DNA of 15,189 nt from Rickettsiales bacterium (GTDB taxonomy: Bacteria > Pseudomonadota > Alphaproteobacteria > Rs-D84 > CACZYB01), in the NCBI GenBank assembly GCA_031288035.1, contig JAITSG010000036.1:1-15189 (forward strand). Reading direction: 5' to 3'. Under the pieces are notes generated by a model that was given only the letters and a program-made list of their open reading frames with translations, searched no databases and had not been told where the DNA came from. Positions 7,151 to 14,121 of this stretch are shown here, piece after piece; the first letter of the stretch is position 1; each line of letters begins with the position of its first letter. Position numbers and translations under genes: made by a program.

Positions 7151-7179
7151 TTGCACGTCCGGACAGAATCCACTATAAT
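7151..7179 (+). promoter_or_regulatory. Promoter for the malate/lactate dehydrogenase-type gene
   Basis: TTGCAC (7151-7156), a 17-base spacer, and TATAAT (7174-7179). The start is predicted near 7186, and AAGGAG at 7194-7199 stands 6 bases before the ATG at 7206. The spacer holds the 8-base palindrome GTCCGGAC (7157-7164), a possible operator for both divergent genes. Confidence 0.78.
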
Positions 7180-7205
7180 ATTCCCCGTAAGATAAGGAGA
7201 AAATA

Positions 7206-8144
7206 ATGAAAATATCCTTCATAGGCGCCGGCGGCGTGGGCACGACCACGGCGTTCGCCGCCGGACTGTCCGGCAGGTTCGACAGGATATCGCTCGTCGA
7301 CATACGCGGGAATTTCGCGCGCGGCAAGGCCATGGACCTCCAGCAGGGATTCTCTTTGGCCGGACACGACGTGGAGGTCGAGGGTGGAAGCAGCTATACG
7401 CTTATTCAGGGCAGCGGCGCCATAGTCGTATCCGCCGGAATCGCGAACACGGACGGCACGGCAAACCGCGAGGACCTGCTCGGCTCCAACAGGCAAATCA
7501 TAGCCGGCATAGCGCGCAAGATACGCGGACAGATTCCGAAAAAGGGCAAACAACCCCTTATCATAGTGGTCACGAATCCGCTGGACGCCATGCTGTACAC
7601 CTTAATCAAGGCCGGGGATTTCGACCCGAAGAAGACCGTCGGGGCCGGAAGCTGGCTGGACGCCGAAAGATTCAAGTTCTATTTCGCCCGGGAGTTCAAG
7701 ACGCGCGAGAGCGACGTAGAGCCGACGGCCATGGGCCAGCACGGCAGGGAAATAGTATACCTCCTGTCGCAGACGAAATTCAAGGGCAAGCCCGTCCTTG
7801 CAGCCCGCGGCATAACGCAGGCCCGCCTTGCGAAAGTCTGCCGCCGGGCGACAGAAGGCGCGGGCGAGATAATAGGCCTTATAGGAAATGGCGGGACATT
7901 CTACGGCCCGGCAATGTCAGTCATCCAGATACTTACGGCCTATGCCGACGACAACCCAAGGCTTCTGAGCGCGTCGGCCTTGCTTGACGGCGAATACGGG
8001 ATAAGCGGCATATGCCTCGGCGTCCCGGCCGTAATCTCGGGCAAGGGAGTGAGGGAAATAAAGACGCTCCCCGCGACGGACGCCGAGAAAAAGGCAATAG
8101 CAAAGGCCGCGAAGTTCGCGCGCTCTCTCCTGGAACGCGCCTGA
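7206..8144 (+). CDS. mdh: Malate/lactate dehydrogenase family protein
   Basis: NAD-dependent 2-hydroxyacid dehydrogenase of the LDH/MDH superfamily, 312 residues (usual length). The N-terminal Rossmann motif is GAGGVG (7-12), with D32 positioned to bind the NAD ribose. Catalytic elements are R88 (in NREDL), TNPLDAM (123-129), D152 and R155 (LDAER), and H179 (GQHG). The substrate-specificity loop is unusual. Where malate dehydrogenases have R, and lactate dehydrogenases Q, this protein has N81, in a loop one residue longer (IANTDGTANREDL). The substrate is therefore uncertain, although malate is the default for a single bacterial gene of this type. It has its own strong promoter and ribosome site, and ends 9 bases from the convergent aldolase gene. 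Confidence 0.85.
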   Translation: MKISFIGAGGVGTTTAFAAGLSGRFDRISLVDIRGNFARGKAMDLQQGFSLAGHDVEVEGGSSYTLIQGSGAIVVSAGIANTDGTANREDLLGSNRQIIAGIARKIRGQIPKKGKQPLIIVVTNPLDAMLYTLIKAGDFDPKKTVGAGSWLDAERFKFYFAREFKTRESDVEPTAMGQHGREIVYLLSQTKFKGKPVLAARGITQARLAKVCRRATEGAGEIIGLIGNGGTFYGPAMSVIQILTAYADDNPRLLSASALLDGEYGISGICLGVPAVISGKGVREIKTLPATDAEKKAIAKAAKFARSLLERA

Positions 8145-8153
8145 GGAAACGGC

Positions 8154-8780
8154 CTACAGCAGCTTGCTTACCATGAAATTCCCGGCGGGCCAGCCGGCCC
8201 CCTTTATCCGCGCGGCAAGCCTGTATGCCGCTTCTATGACGTATTCGTTTTCCACGCGCGTATCGAACAGGAAATCGACCGGGTTTTCCGACGATTCCAA
8301 AACGGCGTGCAGATCCTCCAGGCCAGATCCCCTTATGCGCCCGCTGGAGGTCTTTATCCATACGGATTTCGGAATGCGGCGCGCGGCCCGCCTTATCCCC
8401 TCCACGCTTTTTAGGACGTCCGTCTCTATGCATATCTTCAGCGCGCGCGCGCCGGCCCCCTCGGAAAGCGCGGATATGTACGCCTCGCTTTCCAGCATGT
8501 CGAGCGGAGGCGCGGCCTCGATTATGTCCGCCCCGTCCTTGACCGCGGCGCGGATGGCGCGGAAAACCTCGTCCTGGCCGTACCCGGCGGACACCACGGC
8601 GCAGAGCTTTACGGAAGAATTCTCGAGCCAGCGCCATATCCGGTCGAGGCACGCGGCGGGAACGGTCACGAACCCGACGGCGTTCTCAACCGCGCCCTTC
8701 GAGAGCCTGACAAGGTCCATGTCGGAGGCGGGCGTGCGCGCGTACAGGTTGATCAAAGGCCGGGCCTCGTCTGAAACCAT
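8154..8780 (-). CDS. Divergent DeoC-like (deoxyribose-phosphate aldolase family) protein
   Basis: A 208-residue TIM-barrel protein related to deoxyribose-phosphate aldolase, which splits 2-deoxyribose 5-phosphate to glyceraldehyde 3-phosphate and acetaldehyde through a lysine Schiff base. The Schiff-base motif is kept: K143 in WIKTSSG, matching FIKTSTG of DeoC. LKICIETDVL also matches the family. Two other catalytic positions differ: the aspartate of the EVDVV motif is E88, and the second lysine (K201 of E. coli) aligns with L171 in DFLFDTR. It is a little shorter than classical DeoC. The start is ATG 8780; GTG 8789 in the same frame is an alternative, and neither has a strong ribosome site. 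It is transcribed from its own promoter, divergent from mlaA. It may be an aldolase with another substrate or a relic. Confidence 0.7.
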   Translation of the reverse strand: MVSDEARPLINLYARTPASDMDLVRLSKGAVENAVGFVTVPAACLDRIWRWLENSSVKLCAVVSAGYGQDEVFRAIRAAVKDGADIIEAAPPLDMLESEAYISALSEGAGARALKICIETDVLKSVEGIRRAARRIPKSVWIKTSSGRIRGSGLEDLHAVLESSENPVDFLFDTRVENEYVIEAAYRLAARIKGAGWPAGNFMVSKLL

Positions 8781-8808
8781 ATATTTCACTTGAAAAACCC
8801 CCGCCTAG

Positions 8809-8837
8809 ATAATACCATGGAAACCGCGATTTTGCAA
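8809..8837 (-). promoter_or_regulatory. Promoter for the DeoC-like gene
   Basis: On the minus strand: TTGCAA (8832-8837), a 17-base spacer, TATTAT (8809-8814). The predicted start near 8802 leaves a leader of about 20 bases before ATG 8780. It overlaps the region that should hold the divergent mlaA promoter, where TTGAAA (8790-8795), 17 bases and TACCAT (8813-8818) is a weaker candidate. Confidence 0.68.
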
Positions 8838-8849
8838 CGGCCCGCGCAT

Positions 8850-9563
8850 ATGAAAGCCAAATATACAGCACTGCTTTTCCTTTCCGCCTGCGCCGCAGGC
8901 CCGGGCGAGATAACGCCGGATATCGCCCCCGGATACTCGCGCTATGTCCACGACATGAACAAGCGCGTGCTGACCATGATACGCCCGGCGATGGACGAAT
9001 ACCGCGAGAACCACTCGCCGGCGACGCACAGGGCCCTATTGAACTTCGTACGCAACCTCCGGGAGCCCCTGACCGTCATAGATTCCGTGCTGATGCTCGA
9101 CTTCAAGAACGCGCTCTCCTCGCTGGGCCGGTTCGCGATAAACTCCACCATAGGAATCCTGGGCATAATGGACAGCGCGGCGCAGATGGGCCTTGCACGC
9201 GACAAGCGCGACTTCGGCATGGTGATGGGCGCATGGGGCGTCGGAATGGGCGGATACTTCATGCTCCCGCTCGTCGGGCCGTGGTCAGTGCGCGACGCGG
9301 CGGGATACGCGGTCGACGTGTTCCTCGATCCCATCATATGGCCGGAGACCGGACTCATCCTGTCCGCGACGTCCGGGCTGCTCGAGCTGTACGAAGGATA
9401 TTATTTCATCATGGCTACGCTCGACGCATCCGTCGATTCGTACGAGACATTGAAGACCATGTACCTACAGTCCCGCAAGGCGGAGATAGACAAGCACAGG
9501 CTGTTCCTAGCATCGCCAGAAGAGGATGCGGAGCAGATGGATTTCGACATGGAGTGGCAATAG
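8850..9563 (+). CDS. mlaA: MlaA/VacJ family outer-membrane lipoprotein
   Basis: Outer-membrane part of the Mla system, which removes phospholipids that stray into the outer leaflet and passes them to MlaC in the periplasm. The ATG at 8850 gives a compact lipoprotein signal with lipobox LSAC and acylation site C14 (237 residues in all). An earlier in-frame ATG at 8817 would push the lipobox deeper. Family landmarks are NLREPLTV, GRFAINSTIGILGIMDSA, and the segment DFGMVMGAWGVGMGGYFMLPLVGPWSVRDA, the glycine-rich region that forms the channel. It abuts the next gene with no gap, so the two are coupled. No mlaBCDEF genes are in the window. The ribosome site at the chosen start is weak. Confidence 0.92.
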   Translation: MKAKYTALLFLSACAAGPGEITPDIAPGYSRYVHDMNKRVLTMIRPAMDEYRENHSPATHRALLNFVRNLREPLTVIDSVLMLDFKNALSSLGRFAINSTIGILGIMDSAAQMGLARDKRDFGMVMGAWGVGMGGYFMLPLVGPWSVRDAAGYAVDVFLDPIIWPETGLILSATSGLLELYEGYYFIMATLDASVDSYETLKTMYLQSRKAEIDKHRLFLASPEEDAEQMDFDMEWQ

Positions 9564-10490
9564 ATGGCGCATAAGATAAAAATCGCGGAAGACCGCATAA
9601 AGATAAGCGGGTGGATGAAGAAGAACTATCCGTCGCTAGGCATGGCGCACCTGCAGAAGCTGTGCCGCATAGGCGAGATACGCCTGAACGGCTCGCGCGC
9701 GGCGGCCACGGAGGCCATGGTTGCCGGAGACGAGCTGAAGATCCCCCCGTACCTCGAGGAATACAAGGCCGCCCGGACCCCGCACGGCTATACCGCGGAC
9801 GACGCGAAGGATTTCGCCCGCACGGCCGTATACGAGGACAAGGACATAATCGCCGTGAACAAGCCCGCGGGAATAAGCTCGCAGGGCGGAACGGGGATGG
9901 AAAAGCACATGGACGAGCTCGCGAACTTCGCCCGGCCCGACCTTCGCGGCAACGCGCGGCTCGTCCACCGGCTTGACAAGGACACCTCCGGCGTGCTGGT
10001 CATAGCGAAAAACTACGATGCGGCGCGCGCCATGGGCGAGCTTTTCAAGACGCGTGAAATCAAAAAGACGTACCTGGCCCTGGCCTACGGCAACCTGAAG
10101 GCAAAGGAAGGCACGATACGCGCGCCCATACTCGAAGGACCGGACGGGCCCCGCGTGTCCGAGGCCCGCGGAGCGAAGCGCGCGGTTACGAAATTCAAGG
10201 TCATGGACGAGGCGTTCGGCAAGCTGTCGCTAGTCAGACTGGAGCCGGAAACCGGACGGATGCACCAGCTCAGGCTCCACATGGCGCACATAGGACACCC
10301 GATAGTCGGCGACTTCAAGTACGGGCGCCAGGGGGAGTTCGCCCGCCTCAAGGAAACGCTCGACATAGACAGGCGCCTTTACCTCCACGCGCATTCCATC
10401 GAGATTCCGGGCAAGCGCAAGATAACCGCCGGAATGCCGGAACATATGGAACGGATATGCAAATTTTTAAACTTCGGGATGAAAAAATGA
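9564..10490 (+). CDS. rluC: RluA-family pseudouridine synthase (RluC type)
   Basis: Converts selected uridines of 23S rRNA to pseudouridine. The 308 residues start with an S4 RNA-binding domain (about 12-62, WMKKNYPSLGMAHLQKLCRIGEIRLNG by position). The RluA catalytic domain follows, with the nucleophile D138 in HRLDKDTSG, and the late motif ETGRMHQLRLHMAHIGHPIVGD near the C-terminus. Within the family it looks closer to RluC than RluD (for example KKTYLALAYG), but the exact target uridines cannot be read from sequence. The ATG follows the mlaA stop directly, and the stop overlaps the next start by 4 bases (ATGA), so the three genes form one operon. Confidence 0.88.
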   Translation: MAHKIKIAEDRIKISGWMKKNYPSLGMAHLQKLCRIGEIRLNGSRAAATEAMVAGDELKIPPYLEEYKAARTPHGYTADDAKDFARTAVYEDKDIIAVNKPAGISSQGGTGMEKHMDELANFARPDLRGNARLVHRLDKDTSGVLVIAKNYDAARAMGELFKTREIKKTYLALAYGNLKAKEGTIRAPILEGPDGPRVSEARGAKRAVTKFKVMDEAFGKLSLVRLEPETGRMHQLRLHMAHIGHPIVGDFKYGRQGEFARLKETLDIDRRLYLHAHSIEIPGKRKITAGMPEHMERICKFLNFGMKK

Positions 10491-12463
10491 AAAAGAGCGA
10501 AAAGAAATTCTCCGCATGGCGCCTTATCAAAAATCTAATCCGCCTGACGTGCTTCATAATGCTGGCGGCGGTTGTGGGGCTCGGCGTGGCGCTGCACGAG
10601 CTGGACCCGAACGAGTACAAGGACGACATAGCTAGGAGGCTCTCCAAGGCCCTGGGACGCGAGGTGAAGATAAACGGCGGCCTCAATTGGCAGATACTCA
10701 CCAAAGACCCCGGGCTGGCCATAGAAAGGCTGTCCATAAAAAACGCGCCGTGGGGCGAAAGGGAATACTTCCTGGAGGCCGAGCGCGTTCTGGTCCTGGT
10801 CTCGTTCAGGGAAATATTCGACCGGCGCATAACCTTCGACGCTATACGAATAACAAGGCCGAAGGTGAGCCTGGAAATCTCCCGCGACGGCGAGGCCAAC
10901 TGGAAATTCGGGCGCGGGCGGGATATCAAGGCCGCGAAGGGAAGCTCGGAATGGCTGAACGTCGAAATAGAAAGGCTCCGCCTCGTGCGCGCGGACATAT
11001 CGTTCAAAGACCAGCAGAACGGCCGCGCGTACGACTTCAACACGCCGGACACCCTGTTCATAGCGCCGGAGGGCCGGCCGATCGAGCTCGAATCCCTGTT
11101 CAAGCTCAACGACGTCGCATACCGCCTCAACGCCTCCGGCCGCGCGGGGGACGACGGCGCATTGCATTTCGACGGAACGCTGGAGTTCGCAGGAGCCCGC
11201 GCCGAGGCAAAAAACGCGGTGCTCAAGAACAAACGGCTGCTGGTCCCCAAATTCTCCCTTAAATACAAGACGGCCGAGGTCAACGGCTCGGGCTCGGCGG
11301 ATTTCAGGCGCAGCAAGCCCGCCTTGTACGCGAGCTTCGAAACGCCGCTTTTCGACATACCGAACCTGTTCGTGCCGGGATGGGAAGAGGAGTATTTCTA
11401 CAACATCGCGAACGGCATAGACGCGCCCGACGAGCCGTCGAACATAAACGAAAATACCAAGGCGTTCGGAGACGTGTACCTGCCCATCGACGAATTCGAC
11501 TATGCCGACGGAAGCGTGTCCGTAAAGATAGGCCGCCTGAAGGCCATGCCGGACATGCCGATAGACAACATAAACGCGCGGCTCTCCGTCAAGAACGGGC
11601 GCGGGCTGCTCCGCCTGTTCGCCGATTATATGGGCGGGCAAGTGGGCGTGGACGTAAACGCGGACAACCGAAACCGCATGTTCAACGCGGACGCCTCGAT
11701 AAACGTGCAGGGCGTCGACGTGGGCAGGATAGTCGACGCCTCCGGCGCCCCGCACTTCTTCAAGGGCGGAATATCGAACGCCGAAATATACGCGCGCGGG
11801 CGCGGCAAAGACTTGGCCGAATACATGGCCGGACTTTCCGGATACGCGAAAATCTGGACCACGTCCGGCATGGACGGATACCGAATCGAAAAACTCATGC
11901 ACGCGGAGGACCTGGTGTCCTCGGCCTTGCGCCTTGCATTGGGCCGCGCGGCCGCAAAGGACGAGAGCAAGATAACCTGCGTCGTCGCAAACCTGAACGT
12001 GCGCGACGGCAAAGTCCGCTCGAACCGCGGCATAGCCGTCGAAACCAAGGACGCGAACATAGTCCTGTCCGGCGACATAGACTTCGCAAGCGAACAGATG
12101 GACGTAAGCATCGCCAGCGCGGTCAAGGAAGGTTTCCGCGTTTCGGACGGCGTGACCAAGCTTATAAGAATAAAGGGCCCCATGGCCTATCCCAACATAG
12201 TCCCGGACAGCGAAGGCATAACCAGCACGGTCGGCACCACGGCCGTCGGCGCGGCGGCGGTGGGCATAGCCACGGGCGGAATAGGACTCGCCGCCGCCGG
12301 AATGGGCGCCGGAATAAACCTTATCGCGCGCTCCCTTCTCGGCATGGTGGCCGACGACCCGCGCCCGTGCATGACCGCGTTCGACGGCGCGGATCCGGCC
12401 GAATACGCGGGGCAGGGCGCGCTAAAAGCCGACATAGACCGGGCAGTCAGGGAGTGGAAGTAG
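10487..12463 (+). CDS. AsmA family inner-membrane protein
   Basis: AsmA-like proteins are anchored in the inner membrane and extend into the periplasm. Relatives (YhdP, TamB, AsmA) are implicated in carrying phospholipid to the outer membrane. The ATG at 10487 overlaps the rluC stop (ATGA), giving 658 residues with a basic head (MKKSEKKFSAWR) and one membrane segment at about 16-36. Another in-frame ATG at 10457 would overlap more. The N-terminal AsmA domain has the usual pattern LSKALGREVKINGGLNW and IERLSIKNAPWG. Beta-rich repeats follow, and a late segment reads DVSIASAVKEGF. A Gly/Ala-rich hydrophobic stretch lies at about 580-620. It shares an operon with mlaA, which places two outer-membrane lipid genes together. 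The family is certain; which member is not. Confidence 0.9.
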   Translation: MKKSEKKFSAWRLIKNLIRLTCFIMLAAVVGLGVALHELDPNEYKDDIARRLSKALGREVKINGGLNWQILTKDPGLAIERLSIKNAPWGEREYFLEAERVLVLVSFREIFDRRITFDAIRITRPKVSLEISRDGEANWKFGRGRDIKAAKGSSEWLNVEIERLRLVRADISFKDQQNGRAYDFNTPDTLFIAPEGRPIELESLFKLNDVAYRLNASGRAGDDGALHFDGTLEFAGARAEAKNAVLKNKRLLVPKFSLKYKTAEVNGSGSADFRRSKPALYASFETPLFDIPNLFVPGWEEEYFYNIANGIDAPDEPSNINENTKAFGDVYLPIDEFDYADGSVSVKIGRLKAMPDMPIDNINARLSVKNGRGLLRLFADYMGGQVGVDVNADNRNRMFNADASINVQGVDVGRIVDASGAPHFFKGGISNAEIYARGRGKDLAEYMAGLSGYAKIWTTSGMDGYRIEKLMHAEDLVSSALRLALGRAAAKDESKITCVVANLNVRDGKVRSNRGIAVETKDANIVLSGDIDFASEQMDVSIASAVKEGFRVSDGVTKLIRIKGPMAYPNIVPDSEGITSTVGTTAVGAAAVGIATGGIGLAAAGMGAGINLIARSLLGMVADDPRPCMTAFDGADPAEYAGQGALKADIDRAVREWK

Positions 12464-12470
12464 ATTCTTT

Positions 12471-12509
12471 CGTCATTCCGGGGCGGCGAAGCCGAACCCG
12501 GAATCCAGG
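12471..12509. repeat. Palindromic extragenic repeat, copy A
   Basis: An 8-base stem ATTCCGGG (12475-12482) / CCCGGAAT (12497-12504) with an inner stem CGGC/GCCG. The outer parts CGTCATTCC and GGAATCCAGG recur in inverted orientation in copy B at 12876-12904. It lies 8 bases after the asmA-type stop and 9 bases before the nuclease start. Confidence 0.8.
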
Positions 12510-12518
12510 TAAGAAACC

Positions 12519-12812
12519 ATGCAAAAATACGGTCATACCTATATAATGGCAAGCAAAAGGAACGGTACGTTGTATGTAGGCGCCACATCCGATCCGAAGG
12601 CGCGCGCGTGGCAGCATAAGAATGAGTATTATGATGGATTTTCCAAAAAATACGGCACGAAGATTTTGGTTTGGTATGAGGTTCACGGAAATATTTACTA
12701 TGCCATAGAGCGTGAGAAGCAAATAAAAAAGTGGCGTAGAAATTGGAAGAAAGACCTTGTGGAATCCATGAATCCTCAATGGGAGGACTTGTGGGACGAG
12801 ATAATCCAATAG
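12519..12812 (+). CDS. Small GIY-YIG nuclease-domain protein
   Basis: A 97-residue protein made almost wholly of one GIY-YIG domain, like the many short stand-alone members of bacteria. The two motif parts are HTYIM (6-10, in place of GIY) and LYVG (18-21, in place of YIG). R29 follows in the helix, and E66 in IEREKQIKKW is the expected metal-binding glutamate, so the catalytic set looks complete. The natural substrate of these small proteins is not settled. The gene is AT-richer than its neighbours and sits between two inverted copies of a palindromic repeat (12471-12509 and 12876-12904), which suggests it moved in as a unit. The ribosome site is weak (AGGTAAG, partly formed by the repeat edge). 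Confidence 0.9.
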   Translation: MQKYGHTYIMASKRNGTLYVGATSDPKARAWQHKNEYYDGFSKKYGTKILVWYEVHGNIYYAIEREKQIKKWRRNWKKDLVESMNPQWEDLWDEIIQ

Positions 12813-12875
12813 CTATTTGAGGATGTCGCAGCTGAATCAAAGAATCCCTGCTCGGCAATGTTGTAAATTCTTTTA

Positions 12876-12904
12876 CCTGGATTCCCGCTTTCGCGGGAAT
12901 GACG
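12876..12904. repeat. Palindromic extragenic repeat, copy B (inverted)
   Basis: A perfect stem ATTCCCGC (12881-12888) / GCGGGAAT (12893-12900) with a TTTC loop. This fits the form ATTCCC-N8-GGGAAT known as dRS3 in Neisseria and is common in many genomes. Its outer sequence is the reverse complement of copy A. A half copy (TGGATTCCCGCC) follows at 12915-12926. Confidence 0.82.
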
Positions 12905-12944
12905 AAGGGGACGATGGATTCCCGCCTTCCGTCTCCCGGCTTCG

Positions 12945-13029
12945 CTATGCCGAGACAAGTCGCTTCGCTTCCGGCTTCGCTCCGCTATGCCGAGGCAAGT
13001 CGCCTTTGGCTACGCCGAGGCAAGTCGCC
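12945..13029. repeat. Three copies of a 20-base extragenic repeat
   Basis: Units at 12945-12963, 12985-13004 and 13010-13029 read CTATGCCGAGGCAAGTCGCC, with one or two changes between copies. They are joined by GGCTTCGCT-like spacers, so the period is irregular (40 and 25 bases). They lie in the 285-base gap between the nuclease and the barrel-protein gene. Diverged relatives occur at 14029-14049 and, inverted, at 14086-14120. Confidence 0.75.
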
Positions 13030-13048
13030 GTGAATGCCGGCCGCATAT

Positions 13049-13080
13049 GAAAAAAGCCGGGATCTCTCCCGGCTTTTCGC
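13049..13080 (-). terminator. Intrinsic terminator of the outer-membrane protein gene
   Basis: On the minus strand an 11-base perfect stem AAAAGCCGGGA / TCCCGGCTTTT (plus positions 13067-13077 and 13052-13062) with a 4-base loop runs into a T-run. It starts about 20 bases after the stop codon at 13098. Confidence 0.92.
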
Positions 13081-13097
13081 AGTCGAATCGGTTCCGA

Positions 13098-13862
13098 TTA
13101 TATTTCGGTTCCGATGCGGACGCCATAGGTCCAGTTAGGAGCCCAGCCGTCGTACCAGTCTCCATCGTAGGCTTCGCCATAGTTCCACTGCACATACGGG
13201 TTGACGCTGAAGGTCTCGCCGCTGTACACGGTTCCGAGCTCAAGGTCGGTCCTGGCCTGGCTCTTCACCGTGTTCTTCGTGCCGGCGCTTTTGTCATCCC
13301 GCTCGCCATCGAAGCCATAGGCTATGCCGCCCTTGATCCCGAATTTCGGAGTTAGGGCATAGGCTGCCTCCGCACTCAGGCCGAATCCGACGTGGCTGCC
13401 TTCCTCGCTGTCCGGATCCCACTCGGTGGCAAACGTGTAGTCGACGGCGCCGATCGCGTTGTACGAGAACTTGCCGGAAACGCCCCTTGCCTTCACGCCC
13501 GCCTGTATGCTATGCGGAGTGCCCTTGTCGTCGTTGTCAGAAGCATCATGTCCGCCCGAAAGGCCGATGCCCCAGCCGCCTATCACGTCGAGGCTGAAAC
13601 CCGTGCCGCCTATCACATTGTAGTCCACGCCGACAAACGGATCGGGAGTCGTGCCAGTGTTGTTGGAATCTACGATAACCGAAAACCTGTCGGTGATGCC
13701 GACGGTGGCATTCAGGGCCTCATAGCTTGAAGCCGAACCGCCAGCGACATTGATTGTCGTCGCAACCTTGTCCTTGCCAACACGATAGGCAGGATCAAAG
13801 ATTCCGGCCGAAGCTCCAACCGAGGCCACCAAAGCAACCAGGGATAAAACTGTTTTTTTCAT
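13098..13862 (-). CDS. Outer-membrane beta-barrel protein
   Basis: A 254-residue exported protein with a textbook signal peptide: MKKTVLSLVALVASVGASA, cleaved after A19. The mature part is made of alternating polar and hydrophobic strands, rich in Gly, Tyr and Trp. It ends in a strand TYGVRIGTEI, typical in layout of a small porin-like barrel, although the last residue is I, not the usual F. I cannot assign a specific family or substrate. Expression is probably high: TTGACA promoter, AAAGGAG ribosome site (13869-13875), intrinsic terminator, and isoleucine written mostly ATC (8 ATC, 5 ATA), unlike rho. Extragenic repeats lie on both sides of the transcription unit. Confidence 0.85.
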   Translation of the reverse strand: MKKTVLSLVALVASVGASAGIFDPAYRVGKDKVATTINVAGGSASSYEALNATVGITDRFSVIVDSNNTGTTPDPFVGVDYNVIGGTGFSLDVIGGWGIGLSGGHDASDNDDKGTPHSIQAGVKARGVSGKFSYNAIGAVDYTFATEWDPDSEEGSHVGFGLSAEAAYALTPKFGIKGGIAYGFDGERDDKSAGTKNTVKSQARTDLELGTVYSGETFSVNPYVQWNYGEAYDGDWYDGWAPNWTYGVRIGTEI

Positions 13863-13917
13863 TTAGTTCTCCTTTGTTTTTGTTTAACTTTCTGCAAATT
13901 TCTTTACAGATGCCTAG

Positions 13918-13947
13918 AGTTTAGGCTCTAAAGGCCGCATATGTCAA
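13918..13947 (-). promoter_or_regulatory. Promoter for the outer-membrane protein gene
   Basis: On the minus strand: consensus TTGACA (13942-13947), an 18-base spacer, TAAACT (13918-13923). The leader to the ATG at 13862 is about 48 bases and contains AAAGGAG. An inverted pair TAGAG (13915-13919) / CTCTA (13926-13930) straddles the -10 box and could be an operator. Confidence 0.72.
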
Positions 13948-14028
13948 CAATAAAAAAATCGCTGGACAAACCGGTTGACAAAACATGAGGCGGCCAACGG
14001 AAACCGACCTGCCGAACCTCTCGCCCGT

Positions 14029-14120
14029 CTTCGCTGCGCTTCGCCGAGGTATCCGGCCCGGCCACGAGTTTGTTTCTGACATAATCTCGGCGTAGAGCGA
14101 CCCTGGTCGCACGAAGCCGG
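14029..14120. repeat. Diverged copies of the 20-base extragenic repeat
   Basis: 14029-14049 differs at 3 of 21 positions from 12975-12995 (CTTCGCT-CGCT-GCCGAGG pattern). 14086-14120 holds an inverted relative, CCGGCTTCG ... TCGCTCTACGCCGAG when read on the minus strand. They lie between the barrel-protein promoter and tRNA-Leu. Nothing else is evident in the 259-base gap apart from the promoter. Confidence 0.55.
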
Positions 14121-14121
14121 A

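Noticed and set aside
7139..7333. 65-codon upstream extension of the dipeptidase frame
   Set aside because: It overlaps the divergent dehydrogenase gene and both promoters, and would bury the signal peptide.
8817..8849. Earlier ATG for mlaA at 8817
   Set aside because: It adds 11 residues before the lipoprotein signal and lies close to the predicted transcription start; the start at 8850 gives a compact lipobox-containing signal.
10457..10486. Earlier ATG for the asmA-type gene at 10457
   Set aside because: It would overlap rluC by 34 bases and delay the basic head of the membrane anchor; the ATGA junction at 10487 is the better start.
10535..11902. Long open frame on the minus strand opposite the asmA-type gene (455 codons), and similar ones opposite serS and rho
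   Set aside because: They mirror real genes in a GC-rich window, have no ribosome sites or recognisable domains, and the plus-strand proteins are well supported.
12945..13029. Possible CRISPR array
   Set aside because: Only three imperfect 20-base copies with spacers of unequal length (about 21 and 5 bases) and no cas genes nearby.
12817..13050. Short open frame after the nuclease gene
   Set aside because: Its translation is that of the extragenic repeats; no ribosome site and no protein-like composition.
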